Assembly: GCA_038745535.1 (NCBI GenBank)
Contig: JBCDLI010000006.1
Span: 1 to 64,000, forward strand
Direction: 5' to 3'
Source: JBCDLI01 sp038745535
Lineage (GTDB): Bacteria > Pseudomonadota > Alphaproteobacteria > Rhizobiales > Rhizobiaceae
DNA length: 64,000 nucleotides
Position numbers and translations under genes: made by a program
Part shown: positions 35,643-43,498 of the stretch, piece by piece
Layout: every line of letters starts with the position of its first letter
How positions within the stretch are numbered: the stretch's first letter is position 1
The notes under the pieces: generated by a model
What the model was told of the DNA's origin: nothing
Database searches by the model: none
Seen by the model: the letters and a program-made list of their open reading frames with translations, nothing else

Positions 35643-36547
35643 TGACTTATTCAGCCGCGATCTCCATCGTCATGCCGAGCTTCAATCACGCGGAATTTAT
35701 CAAACGATCCATTCAGTCTGTGCTGTCTCAAGATCTCGCCCCTATTGAAATCATCATTCAAGATGGAGGCTCAACTGACGGGACTTTGGGCATTCTTGCT
35801 GAAATGGCAGTCGAAGAGGCCCGAATCTGCTGGCATTCCAAGCCTGACAGCGGCCCTGCTGAAGCAATTAACAGGGCTCTCGCACGCACTCGCGGCACAA
35901 TAATTGGATGGCTGAACTCGGACGATCTCTACACCTCTGGTGCAGTGCAGCGTGCTGTGGAAGCGCTCGCAGATCCAAAACTGCTCATGGTTTATGGGCA
36001 CGGAGATCATATCGACAAAGCAGGCGCGCACCTCTCAAAATATCCTACCCGCTTGCCAGCGGCAGGGCTTTCAGGTTTTGCGTCGGGCTGCTTTATCTGT
36101 CAGCCTACCATGTTCTTCAAGCGTACTGCCCACACCCTGCTTGGACCTCTCGACGAAACGTTAAAAACGTCTTTCGATATGGACTATTGGATGCGTGCGT
36201 TTTCAAGGTTTCCCGACCGGATCGGCTTTATCGACGCGGTACAGGCGAGATCGCGACTTCACGATGAATGCATCACGCAGAACCAACGCAAAATGGTTGC
36301 AGCAGAAGCAATCGCCCTGACAAAACGCTATCTCGGCGTAGCGGAGCCCCATTGGGCGACTACACATTTGGAGGAGATCGCCCGAGATGCTCGAATGAGC
36401 TCCTCTGGAGAGGACGTGCGCCAAATAATGGAGAGCTTTCTAGAAGAGGTCGAACCTCATCTTGGCTCTGAAATCACTCAAAGACTTCGGCGCCAATTGC
36501 CGAACGAAATCGCACCCCCGCGTGAAGCAGCGCCGCGGCTTACATGA
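35642..36547 (+). CDS. Glycosyltransferase, GT2 family
   Basis: A 301-residue GT-A fold transferase. The N-terminus SIVMPSFNHAEFIKRSIQS, IIIQDGGSTDGT and the DXD-type motif GWLNSDDLY are classic GT2 features; a conserved late segment begins SFDMDYWMR. It is coupled to the sulfotransferase upstream and overlaps the next transferase gene by four bases (ATGA). It lacks TM helices, so it acts at the inner face of the membrane on a nucleotide sugar. Confidence 0.9.
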   Translation: MTYSAAISIVMPSFNHAEFIKRSIQSVLSQDLAPIEIIIQDGGSTDGTLGILAEMAVEEARICWHSKPDSGPAEAINRALARTRGTIIGWLNSDDLYTSGAVQRAVEALADPKLLMVYGHGDHIDKAGAHLSKYPTRLPAAGLSGFASGCFICQPTMFFKRTAHTLLGPLDETLKTSFDMDYWMRAFSRFPDRIGFIDAVQARSRLHDECITQNQRKMVAAEAIALTKRYLGVAEPHWATTHLEEIARDARMSSSGEDVRQIMESFLEEVEPHLGSEITQRLRRQLPNEIAPPREAAPRLT

Positions 36548-37650
36548 GTAGGATCCACAGTCTCGCAAGAAAAGTCTGGCGCTTGTTACCCGAAGCGGTT
36601 CGCCACAGGATGTCACGGCACATTCTCCATCCAGTGCTCGAAAACTACCGGCGGATTATGATCGCTCGCCCCGTCCATGTGCCACCTTCGGACAAAGACG
36701 CACCGCTCGTCGTCGCGGGTCTGTTTCGCACAGCGAGCGGTATCGGCGAGGGCGCGCGGTCGACCTTTCGTATGCTTCAAGACGAGGGGAAGTCACCGAT
36801 CGCTGTTTGCCTTTCGGAAGCTTTTGATCTCGTTGACATGGAAAGTCCTATTCCGCTTTTTGAAATGCCGAGAGCTGACGAGGGCACGCTCGTTGTTCAG
36901 CTAAATAGTCCAGAGCTACCCGCGGCTCTTCAGATATTGGGAATGAAACGTGGTCGCTCGTGGTACGTGATCGGATATTGGGCGTGGGAATTGTCCATTT
37001 TTCCACCCGGCTGGGATCGGAACTTCGATCTTGTTTCAGAAATTTGGACGCCAAGCACATTCGTAACGGAGGCGGTCGGCCAACACCCCAAAGCTCCGTC
37101 CGTTTCAACAAAAGGGCACGTGATCCATGTGCCCGAGGGTGTTTCACCAAATCGCGAAAAATTTGAGCTGCCTCAAGACGCCAAGATCTACATCACCATG
37201 GCAGACTCCCTTTCATCGCTAGACCGCAAGAACCCATTTGCAGCCATTCGTTATTTCAAGGGCATGCACGGCGACGATGAAGGTGCGCTTCTCATCGTTA
37301 AGTCGCGTAATCTTGCCCAAAACAAACGAGCCAAGCGCGATCTTGTAAAAGCAATCGGCGAAAGTCCGAATATCCGGTTGATGGATGCAACCCTGTCTGA
37401 ACCGGAGCGCTGGTCCTTGCTCGCGTCCGTCGATTGTCTCATTTCGCTGCATAGATCGGAGGGATTTGGACTGCCGATTGCAGAAGCGATCGCGTTGTAC
37501 AAAGAGGTTGTTGTGACCGCCTATTCGGGGAACATGGACTTCTGCACACCTGAGAATTCAACGCTGGTCGACTATGAGCTGGTGCCTTGCGAAGATCGCT
37601 ATGGTCGGTACAGCTACAAGCATGCGGTTTGGGCAAGTGCTCGATTATAG
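36544..37650 (+). CDS. Glycosyltransferase, GT4-like, probably C-terminally truncated
   Basis: A 368-residue GT-B protein with VVAGLFRTASGIGEGARST, YWAWELSIFP, WTPSTFVTEAV, HVPEGV and the EX7E element SEGFGLPIAEAIALYK. Related proteins continue past the MDFCTPENSTLVDYELVP segment with the closing helices of the fold, beginning VWA and an acidic pair. Here the frame reads VWASARL and stops, so roughly the last 50-100 residues are missing, perhaps by a frameshift. Activity is therefore uncertain. A sulfotransferase gene follows about 50 bases on. Confidence 0.75.
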   Translation: MSRIHSLARKVWRLLPEAVRHRMSRHILHPVLENYRRIMIARPVHVPPSDKDAPLVVAGLFRTASGIGEGARSTFRMLQDEGKSPIAVCLSEAFDLVDMESPIPLFEMPRADEGTLVVQLNSPELPAALQILGMKRGRSWYVIGYWAWELSIFPPGWDRNFDLVSEIWTPSTFVTEAVGQHPKAPSVSTKGHVIHVPEGVSPNREKFELPQDAKIYITMADSLSSLDRKNPFAAIRYFKGMHGDDEGALLIVKSRNLAQNKRAKRDLVKAIGESPNIRLMDATLSEPERWSLLASVDCLISLHRSEGFGLPIAEAIALYKEVVVTAYSGNMDFCTPENSTLVDYELVPCEDRYGRYSYKHAVWASARL

Positions 37651-37698
37651 AAATCGGGTGTTAATCAAAATTACACCCCCTTTGAATTTTGTGTGACC

Positions 37699-38373
37699 AT
37701 GATCATCTCCCATAAGTATAAATTTATATTCATTAAGACAGCGAAAACAGCTGGAACTAGTATCGAAGCATACCTATCTGACTTATGCGGCAATGATGAT
37801 GTCTTTACGCCGATATATCCACCTTCTCCAAATTTGAAACCGCGAAATTTTGGCGGTCCACCTTTGCCCGACCTTGGAACCTTGCGGCCCGGTCAGTTTG
37901 CGGAACTGAATAGGCAGCATAAATTTCGCAACCACATGGGCGCATCGGAGATAAAGAGGCGTGTTGATCCTCAAGTCTGGGGCACCTACCTAAAATTCTG
38001 CGTGGAAAGGAACCCGTGGGACAAGGTCGTGTCGTCATTCTACATGCAAGTTCACCGCAACGCCGAACCGAAAACGTTCGCCCAATTCATTAATAGCAAG
38101 CAGTTTCCGGTTGATTGGCCGCGGTGGTACGATAAGACGGAAGAACGCTATCTCGTAGACAAGGTCCTCCGTTTTGAAAATCTGAACGCGGAACTTGGGG
38201 GTGTCTTCAACTCACTCGGAGTTCCATTTGCCGGAAATTTGGATAGCCGCGAAAAAGCATGCTATCGCCCGAAAAATCGACCTTACAGGCAGCACTACCG
38301 AGAACCTGGCCAGATCAAGAGCGTATTGGAAGCCTTTGAGACCGAAATACGGCTGTTGTCCTACAAGTTCTGA
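37699..38373 (+). CDS. Sulfotransferase family 2-like protein
   Basis: A 224-residue protein beginning MIISHKYKFIFIKTAKTAGTS, where the last nine residues are the PAPS P-loop. FCVERNPWDKVVSSFYMQ is the second motif. It is similar in opening and size to the protein at 11998 and to the decayed gene at 12828, so this type occurs at both ends of the island. I start at ATG 37699; a GTG two codons upstream is possible. It is the last complete gene before the right-hand msrA fragment. Confidence 0.8.
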   Translation: MIISHKYKFIFIKTAKTAGTSIEAYLSDLCGNDDVFTPIYPPSPNLKPRNFGGPPLPDLGTLRPGQFAELNRQHKFRNHMGASEIKRRVDPQVWGTYLKFCVERNPWDKVVSSFYMQVHRNAEPKTFAQFINSKQFPVDWPRWYDKTEERYLVDKVLRFENLNAELGGVFNSLGVPFAGNLDSREKACYRPKNRPYRQHYREPGQIKSVLEAFETEIRLLSYKF

Positions 38374-38422
38374 GCTCGAGGTCGCAGCACAGTAGGTGGT
38401 TCAACTCGACCACTAGCTGCCA

Positions 38423-38629
38423 ATGGCGTGCCCGATTGATGCCTATTATGAGGAGCGGCTTAAAGCTCACGGTGTGACCGCTGCGATTACGACCGAGGTG
38501 GGTATGGCAGACACGTTCTACTACGCCGAAGAATACCATCAGCAATATCTTGCTAAGAACCCCGGAGGCTATTGCGGGCTGGATGGAACGGGCGTGTCAT
38601 GTCCGGTGCCTACAGGTGTCAGCGCATAA
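38423..38629 (+). pseudogene. Duplicate of the msrA 3' end
   Basis: Bases 38453-38629 repeat 11421-11597, the last 59 codons and stop of msrA, with about three differences; both copies diverge at the first base after the stop. An in-frame ATG at 38423 adds ten codons unrelated to MsrA. Because the catalytic N-terminal cysteine is absent it cannot encode an active reductase. With the intact msrA it forms a direct repeat that brackets the polysaccharide island. Confidence 0.92.
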
Positions 38630-38684
38630 CGGTCTGTGCTTGACGAACGGTGAGCGGCATTTTCAGAGGACACGAAAGCCAAAC

Positions 38685-38843
38685 TCAAGAGAATGCCGAC
38701 TCAATTGCTTGGAATTGCGAGGTGACCGCCCCTCCAACATTCCCCGCAGCGACGACTATAGAGATACTGATGAGCACGCCGATGAGTGCGTATTCAATGG
38801 ACGTGACGCCGGTCTCGTCTTTCAAAAAATTTTGAACAGTCAT
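38685..38843 (-). CDS. Flp-type IVb pilin (second, divergent copy)
   Basis: A 52-residue protein starting MTVQNFLKDETG, then VTSIEYALIGVLISISIVV. It has the Flp prepilin layout: short basic/acidic leader, Gly at the cleavage site, the Glu at mature position 5 with neighbouring Tyr, and one hydrophobic helix. It lies just outside the msrA fragment on the right side of the island, on the same strand as the next pilin and downstream of it. The start codon is at 38843. It differs clearly from its neighbour and could be a minor pilin. Confidence 0.8.
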   Translation of the reverse strand: MTVQNFLKDETGVTSIEYALIGVLISISIVVAAGNVGGAVTSQFQAIESAFS

Positions 38844-39013
38844 GAGAGCAATACGCTTCAGCAGCCTGAGTTATTGTTTTTTACGAAGCTAGCACCGGTA
38901 GCTTTCTGAACAGTGAATTCAAACAGCAGACAAATTGACCGGTGTTTCAGTCGAAATTGTCATGTCTCCACGGCGTGGCTCGGCGCAAAAATTTATAAAA
39001 TTCCGCCGTGAAA

Positions 39014-39040
39014 CGAAAAATGGCCCGCATTGCGGGCCAC
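39014..39040 (-). terminator. Rho-independent terminator of the pilin gene
   Basis: On the minus strand GGCCCGC-AAT-GCGGGCC (39022-39038) is followed by ATTTTT. The hairpin lies about 30 bases after the stop of the pilin at 39070, so it ends or attenuates that transcript before the second pilin gene. Confidence 0.85.
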
Positions 39041-39069
39041 CAATCGTACCGTTTCCAGTATTCTGCAAA

Positions 39070-39225
39070 TTAAGAAAGTGCAGATGCGATGTCGTTGAAG
39101 CGTGAAACGAGGTTGCTACCTACGCCACGAGCAGCGACGATGATAGCAATGCCGATCAGGGTTGCGATCAGGCCGTATTCAATTGCAGTCGCACCAGACT
39201 CATCTTTCATAAAACGTGCAAACAT
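39070..39225 (-). CDS. Flp-type IVb pilin
   Basis: A 51-residue prepilin, MFARFMKDESG followed by ATAIEYGLIATLIGIAIIV. The cleavage Gly, Glu at mature position 5 and the single hydrophobic helix are those of Flp/PilA major pilins of Tad systems. The ATG at 39225 has GGAG seven bases upstream. A strong terminator follows, which fits a highly expressed structural gene. No prepilin peptidase or Tad ATPase genes are in the window, so the assembly machinery must be encoded elsewhere. Confidence 0.9.
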   Translation of the reverse strand: MFARFMKDESGATAIEYGLIATLIGIAIIVAARGVGSNLVSRFNDIASALS

Positions 39226-39419
39226 ATTCAAACTCCACTTTTCAGTTCACAGCAAAACCGCGGACATTTCCGTCGGTTGATCGCAACATACCCTCGGCCG
39301 ATTGCGGAGTTGCTAAAGAATATGGTTGCCCAATTCTAAAACGGCCTGAGCCGTTCCTATGGTTAATCGTTCTTTTAGATAATTCGATAAATATGTCGGC
39401 AACTGTTGGAGTACTCCCT

Positions 39420-39884
39420 ATGCTGACGCGCATGTCACTTGCTACCATTGCCCTCTCATTTGCGTTTTGTTCAAATGCGTTTTCCGTCGACCACGCAACG
39501 ACGGTAAGCAGCAGTGCTGCGGTGACCGTCAAATTAAATCACGCACGCGTTCTCAAGCTTGGGCGTCCGGCTGGCACTGTCATTATCGGAAATCCGGAAA
39601 TCGCCGATGCAACTGTTCGCGATCCGCAGACGATTGTGCTCACAGGCCGCGCGTTTGGAACAACCAACATGGTTATTTTGGATCAAGCAGGCACTCCCAT
39701 CATAGATGAGAATGTCTCGGTCCGTCGCAGCAGTGACCAAGTGGTCACTATATATAGGCGCGCAAATATCCAGACCCTTTCATGTGAGCCGGTTTGTGAA
39801 CAAGCCTACCTGTCCGAATTCGAGCGTGAGTCGCAGGCGCGTCAGGAAGCGGAGAGCAGTTCCGGCGTTAGCCTGACCGACTAA
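39420..39884 (+). CDS. Pilus assembly protein, CpaC/secretin N-terminal domain
   Basis: A 154-residue exported protein. Residues 1-22 form a signal peptide (MLTRMSLATIALSFAFCSNA). The mature part shows LNHARVLKLGRPAGTVIIGNPEIADATV and LTGRAFGTTNMVILD, the pattern of the N-terminal domain of CpaC-type secretins (BON-like pilus N domain), but there is no secretin pore domain. The ATG at 39420 has GGAG eight bases upstream. It is divergent from the Flp pilin; TTAA-N7-TTTA at 39363-39377 between them is close to a CtrA site. Confidence 0.8.
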   Translation: MLTRMSLATIALSFAFCSNAFSVDHATTVSSSAAVTVKLNHARVLKLGRPAGTVIIGNPEIADATVRDPQTIVLTGRAFGTTNMVILDQAGTPIIDENVSVRRSSDQVVTIYRRANIQTLSCEPVCEQAYLSEFERESQARQEAESSSGVSLTD

Positions 39885-40012
39885 AGGTATGCTGCCCAGC
39901 GAACTGCGAAAAATTTCCGTAAGTTCACGCTAGGTGAGCTGATCGCTAAAATTCGAACGAAACCCTGAACGCGATTTTCAGCGATCTGTTTCAACTTCGC
40001 ACTCGATATTGA

Positions 40013-40546
40013 ATGAGCAGGGCGAAGAACATGCAAAAGCTGCTGAAAAGTAGACGTCGACACTTTTTGCGCGACGACGAGGGTGCGACCGCGATCGAGT
40101 TCGCGTTCCTCGCGATGCCGTTTTTTCTGACTATGTTCGCGATTTTAGAGACGTCGCTGTCCTACACAGCGCAGCAGGTCATCTCAAACGCGACCGCTAA
40201 CATCTCGCGCGAAATCCGCACCGGACGGATGGATCCGGCGGCACTTGGGCAGTCTGCTTTTCGCACACGGTTCTGTCAGGAAATAGAAATTATGGTCCCC
40301 GATAGCTGCCCCGACTTGCACATCGATATTTCGCAATACGCAACGTTTAGCGCAGTGCCCAACCAAGTCCCCGATTTATCGGATCCGAGCAACTTCCAAT
40401 TTGATCCGGGAGGCCGCGGGACCATCAATCAGATGCGGATCGTCTACGAGTGGCCAATCATCACTGACCTGATGAAGAAACACATGTCTCCCTACGACAA
40501 CGGTAAGGCTCTTCTTTATTCAACGACAACATGGAGGAACGAGTGA
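40013..40546 (+). CDS. TadE-like minor pilin
   Basis: A 177-residue protein. After a basic stretch, DDEGATAIEFAFLAMPFFLTMFAILE (about residues 21-46) is the TadE prepilin-like signal and membrane helix with the Glu at mature position 5. The rest should be periplasmic and holds three cysteines. TadE-type pseudopilins are needed for Flp pilus assembly. Its stop overlaps the start of the next gene (TGATG). The start could instead be the Met at codon 7. Confidence 0.85.
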   Translation: MSRAKNMQKLLKSRRRHFLRDDEGATAIEFAFLAMPFFLTMFAILETSLSYTAQQVISNATANISREIRTGRMDPAALGQSAFRTRFCQEIEIMVPDSCPDLHIDISQYATFSAVPNQVPDLSDPSNFQFDPGGRGTINQMRIVYEWPIITDLMKKHMSPYDNGKALLYSTTTWRNE

Positions 40547-41178
40547 TGCCAAATAACGTTAAACCCCATGTCCTCACTCCTGCTGAGCGCAAGACGCGCT
40601 TTCGCAATTTGTTTTCCTTTTCTCGCGTTACGCAGCGGCGTTTCGTCAAGAATACATCCGGCGTTGCCGCAGTGGAATTTGCGCTCGTTTTCCCAATTTT
40701 GTTGATCTTATATCTCGGAAGCGTTGAGATTTCGGGTGGTTTGCAAACCAACAAAGATGTCGGCAAAGCTGCAAGCTTGGTCGGAGACTTGGTGACACAA
40801 TCACCCCAATTGACGACAGCTGAACTGGTCGGAATTGCCGACATAGCGGAAGCGACCATCTTCCCCTACACGACAACGACGCCGGTCACGACATTGGTCG
40901 GGATCAAGATCGACACAACCAATCCGAAGCCAAAGGCGAAGGTGGAATGGTCGCGTCGCATTGCCAACGGTGCCCAGACCGAACCTTATGCGAAGGGAAG
41001 CCCGATCACGATACCAGACCGGCTGCTGCTTCCTGATACGTTTGTTGTGAAATCGACGGTGGAACTCAAGTACAAGCCAATTGTGACGCACAACATGAAA
41101 GACACCGAGATTAATATGGAAGAAACGTACTACCTTCGACCTCGCCTCACAGACGAAGTTCAGTGCACCAATTGCTGA
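40546..41178 (+). CDS. TadE/TadG family minor pilin
   Basis: A 210-residue protein with a cytoplasmic basic N-terminus (about 40 residues) and the pilin-like segment TSGVAAVEFALVFPILLILYL, again with Gly, then Glu at position 5-6 of the mature helix. The remainder is periplasmic. ATG 40546 overlaps the preceding stop and has GGAGG eight bases upstream. The ending TNC holds a cysteine pair region. It belongs with the TadE gene upstream as a two-gene unit. Confidence 0.83.
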   Translation: MPNNVKPHVLTPAERKTRFRNLFSFSRVTQRRFVKNTSGVAAVEFALVFPILLILYLGSVEISGGLQTNKDVGKAASLVGDLVTQSPQLTTAELVGIADIAEATIFPYTTTTPVTTLVGIKIDTTNPKPKAKVEWSRRIANGAQTEPYAKGSPITIPDRLLLPDTFVVKSTVELKYKPIVTHNMKDTEINMEETYYLRPRLTDEVQCTNC

Positions 41179-41206
41179 CATCTTAACTGTCAAAGCGTGA
41201 ACAAAA

Positions 41207-42205
41207 TTAGTCGGTGGGGTTTGCCTTTGAGCCCCGCCGAATTGTTTCGAAAACCGGCCCATAGACTGTGTAGTCGTTGGGTGGCACCGTGTTGAAGGGA
41301 CCGTCGAAACTGCCTGACACTTCATCAAACGCAAACGGGTTTGTGGTGTGCAGCCCGAGCATTAACGATCTGACGCGTCGGACCGTCTCTTCGGGCACCT
41401 GTTTATGGAGAATATGCGGGCCGAAAGGATAGTGTTGGGACTGCCACAGCATCCGGGGTTCCATTTCCAGACCGGCTTCAAGCGACCGTGCGAAGCGACC
41501 GGATAGCCCACTCTCATTTTTATCCGTGCCACGCGACAACGTCCATCCGAAGGACGCTATGAATTGACCTGACTTAAGCGAGTCTATTGCCGTTTCCAAC
41601 GTTTGAAAATTCTGCAGGTCAAAACCCAAGTCCGGCAGTGGTGTCCCCTGGTCGGTGAACTCGGCGCGTGGGACCGTACCCACCATAACTTGCGAGACAT
41701 CGCCCAGGCCGACTGGCTTGCCTTCCAGCTCACTCACTTCTTCGATTTCGCTTGCCACAGTCACCAAAACACTGCGCTGCCCGGTAAAGCCATCGCCAAT
41801 CGTCGGAGACACGAACGGCTGGGCGCAATCGCACAGCTTGTTCACGGACAGGTATCCAAGCGCTGACATCTTCGCGTAGTGGATGCGGCCGGTAGCAAAG
41901 GCGTCGATCAGCGTCGGCAGGTTTGGGAACCGGATGACTTCAACCGGAAGAGAAATCGCTTCAGACAATGCTTGACGAAAGAGTTCCACAGGCGGACCGG
42001 ACCGCGTTGTGTTTGCACTCTCTGTAACGCCTACGCGAAGGACCGTGAAGTTTGTCTCCGCGGAGGCGCTAGACCCGCTCTGCGCAGACGATGAAACGTC
42101 ATCGCCGTAGGCAGTTGGTGAGAAAAATCCCAGCGTTAAGACCAACAGAGTTCGCGTGAGACCTGTTGTACGAGGGGATCGACGGCGCATCGGCAACGAT
42201 AACAA
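41207..42205 (-). CDS. PhnD-like periplasmic substrate-binding protein
   Basis: A 332-residue protein with an N-terminal signal peptide (TRTLLVLTLGFFSPTAYG) and a PhnD/SsuA-type binding fold: VLRVGVTESAN, ELFRQALSEAISLPVEV, GRIHYAKMSALGYLSV, RSVLVTVAS and ELEGKPVGLGD. PhnD proteins bind phosphonates or phosphate-like anions. No ABC permease or ATPase gene is adjacent, so it may be an orphan binding protein or a sensor partner. It is convergent with the TadE/TadG unit and divergent from deoB. Confidence 0.8.
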   Translation of the reverse strand: MLSLPMRRRSPRTTGLTRTLLVLTLGFFSPTAYGDDVSSSAQSGSSASAETNFTVLRVGVTESANTTRSGPPVELFRQALSEAISLPVEVIRFPNLPTLIDAFATGRIHYAKMSALGYLSVNKLCDCAQPFVSPTIGDGFTGQRSVLVTVASEIEEVSELEGKPVGLGDVSQVMVGTVPRAEFTDQGTPLPDLGFDLQNFQTLETAIDSLKSGQFIASFGWTLSRGTDKNESGLSGRFARSLEAGLEMEPRMLWQSQHYPFGPHILHKQVPEETVRRVRSLMLGLHTTNPFAFDEVSGSFDGPFNTVPPNDYTVYGPVFETIRRGSKANPTD

Positions 42206-42277
42206 CTCCGTTGTGTTACAGCGCTGGTGTCCGCTATAGGCCGCGGAAGGTCAACAACAGGCTTCATAAGAGTTTGC

Positions 42278-43498
42278 ATGCCCCGAGCGGTGCTTATCGT
42301 CATGGATTCATTCGGCATCGGCGGCGCGCCCGATGCCGCGCAATTTGGCGACGAAGGCGCAAACACGCTGGCTCATGTCATGGAAGCGACCGGGATTGAT
42401 ATCGGCGCAGATCGAAGCTTCCTGCCGAACCTGGCCGCGCTCGGTCTTTTTGATGCGCTTAAGGTCGCCTCGGGGCATGGCAAAACCGGTGATAGTGCCA
42501 GGCATGGTTTTTGGGGTGCGGCCACAGAAGTGTCTAAAGGAAAGGACACACCATCTGGGCACTGGGAGATTTGCGGACTGCCGGTGCGCTTTGACTGGGG
42601 TTATTTCCCCCACACAGAACCGGCATTCTCTCTAGACCTCTTAGATGCAATCTATGTCGATGCCGCGCTACCTGGTTCGCTTGGAAACGTTCACGCATCG
42701 GGAACAGAGATCATCAAAGTGCACGGCGCCGAACACGTGAAGAGTGGGAAGCCAATTTTCTACACTTCCGCTGACAGCGTGCTGCAGATCGCTGCCCACG
42801 AAGAGCACTTTGGTCTCGAACGATTATACGAGCTTTGTCTCACGGCCAAGAAGCACACCGATAAACTGAATATCGGCCGGGTCATTGCGCGACCGTTTGT
42901 TGGTGAAAGTGAAGAGGACTTTACACGAACGGGCAATCGTCGGGATTTTTCCGTTGAGCCCACCGGTGAGACAGTGCTTGATCGGATTGCCGCGGCAGGA
43001 AACCGAACGTTCGCCGTTGGCAAAATCAGCGATATCATGGCGCATCGCTCAATTTATGCCACCCGCAAGGCGCACGGGAATGACGAAATCGGTCGAGAAA
43101 CGCTTAAGGCTCTTGATGATTCAGCCGAAGGGGATCTCGTTTTTTCGAACTTTGTCGATTTCGACATGCTTTATGGCCACCGGCGTGACCCGGAAGGATA
43201 TGCTCAAGCGCTAAGAAATTTTGACGCGTGGCTGCCGAGCCTCATCGAAAAACTAAAATCGGACGACCTTCTTATTATCACAGCGGACCACGGTTGCGAC
43301 CCCACGTGGCACGGAACGGACCATACACGCGAACGCGTGCCCGTGCTTGGCCTTCTGGGCACGCAGTCTCATGCTGTTTCGATCGGGGTCCGCAACACAT
43401 TTGCAGACATCGCTGAAACCATCGCAGCGCATTTGCGCGTAGCGGCGGGCCCCCACGGCCAATCGTTCTTGGACGAAATTTCACCGCACGATGCCTGA
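42278..43498 (+). CDS. deoB: Phosphopentomutase
   Basis: Interconverts (deoxy)ribose 1- and 5-phosphate in nucleoside catabolism. The 406-residue protein shows MDSFGIGG with the first metal Asp, the inserted-cap segment PSGHWEICG, and TADHGCDPTWHGTDHTRE, the alkaline-phosphatase-type metal site. I start at 42278 because the beta strand RAVLIVMDSFGIG must be close to the N-terminus. It overlaps mutM by eight bases. It shares a pathway theme with add at 8.8 kb. Confidence 0.95.
   Translation: MPRAVLIVMDSFGIGGAPDAAQFGDEGANTLAHVMEATGIDIGADRSFLPNLAALGLFDALKVASGHGKTGDSARHGFWGAATEVSKGKDTPSGHWEICGLPVRFDWGYFPHTEPAFSLDLLDAIYVDAALPGSLGNVHASGTEIIKVHGAEHVKSGKPIFYTSADSVLQIAAHEEHFGLERLYELCLTAKKHTDKLNIGRVIARPFVGESEEDFTRTGNRRDFSVEPTGETVLDRIAAAGNRTFAVGKISDIMAHRSIYATRKAHGNDEIGRETLKALDDSAEGDLVFSNFVDFDMLYGHRRDPEGYAQALRNFDAWLPSLIEKLKSDDLLIITADHGCDPTWHGTDHTRERVPVLGLLGTQSHAVSIGVRNTFADIAETIAAHLRVAAGPHGQSFLDEISPHDA

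Noticed and set aside
11598..38452. Integrase, transposase or insertion-sequence ends inside the island
   Set aside because: I looked in all gene-free stretches and among unassigned frames and found none that matched recombinase motifs.
38423..38452. The ten codons before the msrA duplicate as part of a real small gene
   Set aside because: They do not match MsrA or any known protein, and the ATG has no ribosome site; most likely a chance start before the fragment.
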